Shown here piece by piece: positions 6,523 through 7,380 of a stretch of 7,380 nucleotides of DNA (its first letter is position 1; every line of letters starts with the position of its first letter). The notes beneath the pieces were generated by a model. The model was not told where the DNA came from, searched no databases, and was given only the letters and a program-made list of their open reading frames with translations. The position numbers and the translations under genes were made by a program. This DNA is from an uncultured Oscillospiraceae bacterium. Its GTDB lineage: Bacteria; Bacillota; Clostridia; Oscillospirales; Acutalibacteraceae. The stretch covers positions 1 through 7,380 of the forward strand of contig URYV01000076.1 in the NCBI GenBank assembly GCA_900552285.1. Reading direction: 5' to 3'.

Positions 6523-6551
6523 TTGAAAAAAAGGAAAATATGTGTTATTAT
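6523..6551 (+). promoter_or_regulatory. Promoter of a candidate small RNA
   Basis: TTGAAA (6523-6528), a 17-bp spacer and TATTAT (6546-6551) preceded by TGT form a strong extended -10 promoter on the plus strand. The predicted start at 6557-6558 coincides with the first base of the 11-bp closing stem of the RNA. It diverges from the phosphoesterase promoter, with about 115 bp between the two predicted start sites. Confidence 0.75.
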
Positions 6552-6557
6552 AGAAAA

Positions 6558-6721
6558 GCGACATAACCTAATATTTCCCTGCCGGAGAGTGTGTCTTGTT
6601 TCGGTAAAAATGCAGGCTTCTTCTTTTACGTACTCAAGGCGGGTAAAAGGTTGTGTCGCAGCAGCTGAGGCCTTGTGTTTTTCGGCGCGGTTGGCTTTTG
6701 CCTTCTGCGCCTTTTTATTTT
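6558..6721 (+). ncRNA. Candidate structured small RNA, about 163 nt, family not recognised
   Basis: The transcript would begin with GCGACATAACC (6558-6568), which pairs with GGTTGTGTCGC (6649-6659) over 11 bp with one G-U pair. Inside this stem are two arms. Arm 1 is CCTGC (6578-6582) with GCAGG (6612-6616) and smaller inner helices. Arm 2 is CTTTTAC (6623-6629) with GTAAAAG (6643-6649). The result is a three-way junction of 102 nt, followed by a linker (6660-6683) and an intrinsic terminator. No credible protein or ribosome binding site is present, and the next gene is on the other strand, so it is not a leader of a downstream gene. I compared it by eye with 6S, SRP RNA, tmRNA, RNase P, T-box and common riboswitches and saw no diagnostic motif. 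A diverged 6S-type RNA remains possible. Confidence 0.6.
6684..6721 (+). terminator. Intrinsic terminator of the candidate small RNA
   Basis: GGCGCGG (6684-6690) pairs with CTGCGCC (6705-6711). After a TT/TT mismatch, GGC (6693-6695) pairs with GCC (6700-6702) around a TTTT loop. The run TTTTTATTTT (6712-6721) follows directly. Confidence 0.85.
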
Positions 6722-6722
6722 G

Positions 6723-6767
6723 AAAAAAAAGCCGCCCCGATCGGACAAATCCTTTCGGAGCGGCTTT
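6723..6767 (-). terminator. Intrinsic terminator of the V-ATPase subunit D gene
   Basis: AAAGCCGC (6728-6735) pairs with GCGGCTTT (6760-6767); after one mismatch CCGA (6737-6740) pairs with TCGG (6755-6758). On the minus strand the stem is followed by eight Ts (complement of 6723-6730). It starts 11 nt after the subunit D stop, so this gene ends the V-ATPase transcript. It lies tail to tail with the small RNA terminator. Confidence 0.9.
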
Positions 6768-6778
6768 ACAATACCGAA

Positions 6779-7336
6779 TTATTCCTCTTTTTGCTTTTTT
6801 ATCATCTTAAGGCGGGAATGTTCCTCCATCTCTTTTTCCTCAAGTGATTCGGAAATGGTGGCAATCTGGTTTTTAAACCTTGGGATGACGATGTTTTTAA
6901 GGGCGTTGGCCCGCTTTTGGGTCTTGCTTATGGCGGTGGCAAGACGGTATACGCTGTTTTCTATCTCAAGAAGCTCGGTTGTCAGTTTTTTGACCCGATC
7001 AAACTTGAAATAGGCCTCGTCGAGCATGGAGTTGGTGGAATAAAATCCGTAGTAGTTTTTCATGGGGGACGAGGGCTCGAGGGTGACGGTGGGAATTTCC
7101 ACGCCCATAACGCTTCTCGAACTTATGGAAAGGCCGTTTTCCACGGGGATTGCCGAAGCCAGCTCATCGCAGATGGCCTTGATGCCGGTGCCCTTGTTGA
7201 ACTTGCGGTTGATGAGCTCCCCGTTGACGATGGCCGACGGGGTATCCCCCAGCCGGGACTCGCAGAAGATGAACTGATCCTCATACCGCTGCTTTGCTTC
7301 AGCAAGGCAGGCCTCATTGGGGGCGATGAACACCAC
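6779..7336 (-). CDS. ntpD: V-type ATP synthase subunit D, C-terminal part fused to unrelated N-terminus
   Basis: Subunit D is the central rotor shaft of the V/A-type ATPase, a long coiled coil linking the catalytic head to the membrane ring. Residues 61-185 of this frame are clearly subunit D: IPVENGLSISSRSVMGVEIPTV, YYGFYSTNSMLDEAYFKF, then the C-terminal helix RLATAISKTQKRANALKNIV...IPRF ending in a charged tail. The normal protein has about 200-220 residues and begins with a long helix of the type TRMELLRLKxRLxxAxxGHxLLKDKRDEL. Here that helix is missing, and residues 1-60 are an unrelated sequence of different codon use. GTG at 7336 is only a formal start; the frame runs on to a stop at 7361-7363. 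The gene as read cannot encode a working shaft. No other V-ATPase genes are in the window. Confidence 0.8.
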   Translation of the reverse strand: MVFIAPNEACLAEAKQRYEDQFIFCESRLGDTPSAIVNGELINRKFNKGTGIKAICDELASAIPVENGLSISSRSVMGVEIPTVTLEPSSPMKNYYGFYSTNSMLDEAYFKFDRVKKLTTELLEIENSVYRLATAISKTQKRANALKNIVIPRFKNQIATISESLEEKEMEEHSRLKMIKKQKEE

Positions 7337-7345
7337 CTTGCCACG
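7157..7345 (-). other. Unrelated coding fragment joined to subunit D, function not recognised
   Basis: Reads in frame as VRGKVVFIAPNEACLAEAKQ and onward to GTGIKAICDELA, a plausible soluble protein segment that I cannot assign to a family. All five lysines use AAG and all six isoleucines use ATC. In the adjoining subunit D part AAA outnumbers AAG 8 to 5, and ATT or ATA are the commoner isoleucine codons. This points to a source with higher GC at the third codon position. It may come from another genome in a mixed sample, or from a mobile element. Confidence 0.5.
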
Positions 7346-7380
7346 GACACTTTTTCTATTTCATCTACAGCATTCTGTCC
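7346..7380 (-). other. Right-edge AT-richer stretch, possibly a frameshifted continuation
   Basis: The last 35 bases read GQNAVDEIEKVS in the frame one base away from the fragment to its left, and the fragment's own frame has a stop at 7361-7363. A single missing base in the five-A run (complement of 7351-7355) would join the two frames. The stretch is too short to identify. Confidence 0.25.

Noticed and set aside
6558..6721. 6S RNA, SRP RNA or a riboswitch as identity of the structured RNA
   Set aside because: 6S RNA should pair its 5' and 3' ends around a large central bubble over about 180-200 nt, but here the 5' end pairs at 102 nt. The SRP GGAAGG/AGCA motif is absent. A riboswitch needs a gene downstream, and the next gene is on the other strand. 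A diverged 6S is not fully excluded.
6499..6723. Small plus-strand open frames (74, 64 and 112 codons) in the intergenic region
   Set aside because: They read through the RNA terminator stem or into the antisense of subunit D, have no ribosome binding site, and resemble no protein I know.
1..7380. CRISPR arrays, tRNA or rRNA genes, insertion sequences, integrase attachment sites
   Set aside because: No spaced repeats, cloverleaf or rRNA signatures, transposase coding or terminal inverted repeats were seen on either strand.

Overview
The window looks like a fragment from an uncultivated anaerobic Firmicute of class Clostridia, most likely the Oscillospirales/Ruminococcaceae side. The reasons are a secreted dockerin-domain enzyme, a V-type ATPase subunit, an MhsT-sized sodium symporter, strong AGGAGG-type ribosome binding sites, a TTG start and extended -10 promoters. 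The placement is inferred from gene content only.

Layout. (1) Bases 1-43 hold the first 14 codons of a minus-strand P-loop kinase, most likely shikimate kinase. (2) From about base 50 the plus strand carries a phosphate-uptake operon: pstC (start missing), pstA, pstB and phoU. Each junction overlaps by 1-4 bases, and the operon closes with a two-way terminator at 2898-2932. (3) A minus-strand neurotransmitter:sodium symporter (2949-4289) converges on phoU and has its own extended -10 promoter and a leader of about 90 nt. (4) A minus-strand secreted phosphoesterase (4541-6409) carries a carbohydrate-binding-like domain, a dockerin and a Dcr2/PAP29-like catalytic domain. It has a promoter with internal repeats, a palindrome in its leader and a terminator. 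(5) Bases 6523-6721 on the plus strand hold no credible protein, but carry a good promoter, a 102-nt foldable three-way-junction RNA and an intrinsic terminator: a candidate stand-alone small RNA of unrecognised family. (6) At 6779-7159 is the C-terminal two thirds of V-type ATP synthase subunit D, fused in frame to unrelated coding sequence of different codon use running to the right edge.

How the genes fit. PstC/PstA form the membrane channel for inorganic phosphate, PstB drives it with ATP, and PhoU connects transport to phosphate sensing. The secreted phosphoesterase could supply phosphate outside the cell, but nothing proves a shared regulon. The symporter, small RNA and V-ATPase gene appear to be separate units.

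Caution. Both ends carry abrupt junctions where a conserved gene loses its N-terminus to unrelated sequence. The simplest reading is an assembly chimera at both contig ends, with only about 50-7159 being contiguous genome. The most interesting candidates in the reliable interior are the orphan structured RNA and the dockerin-bearing phosphoesterase with its unusual promoter.
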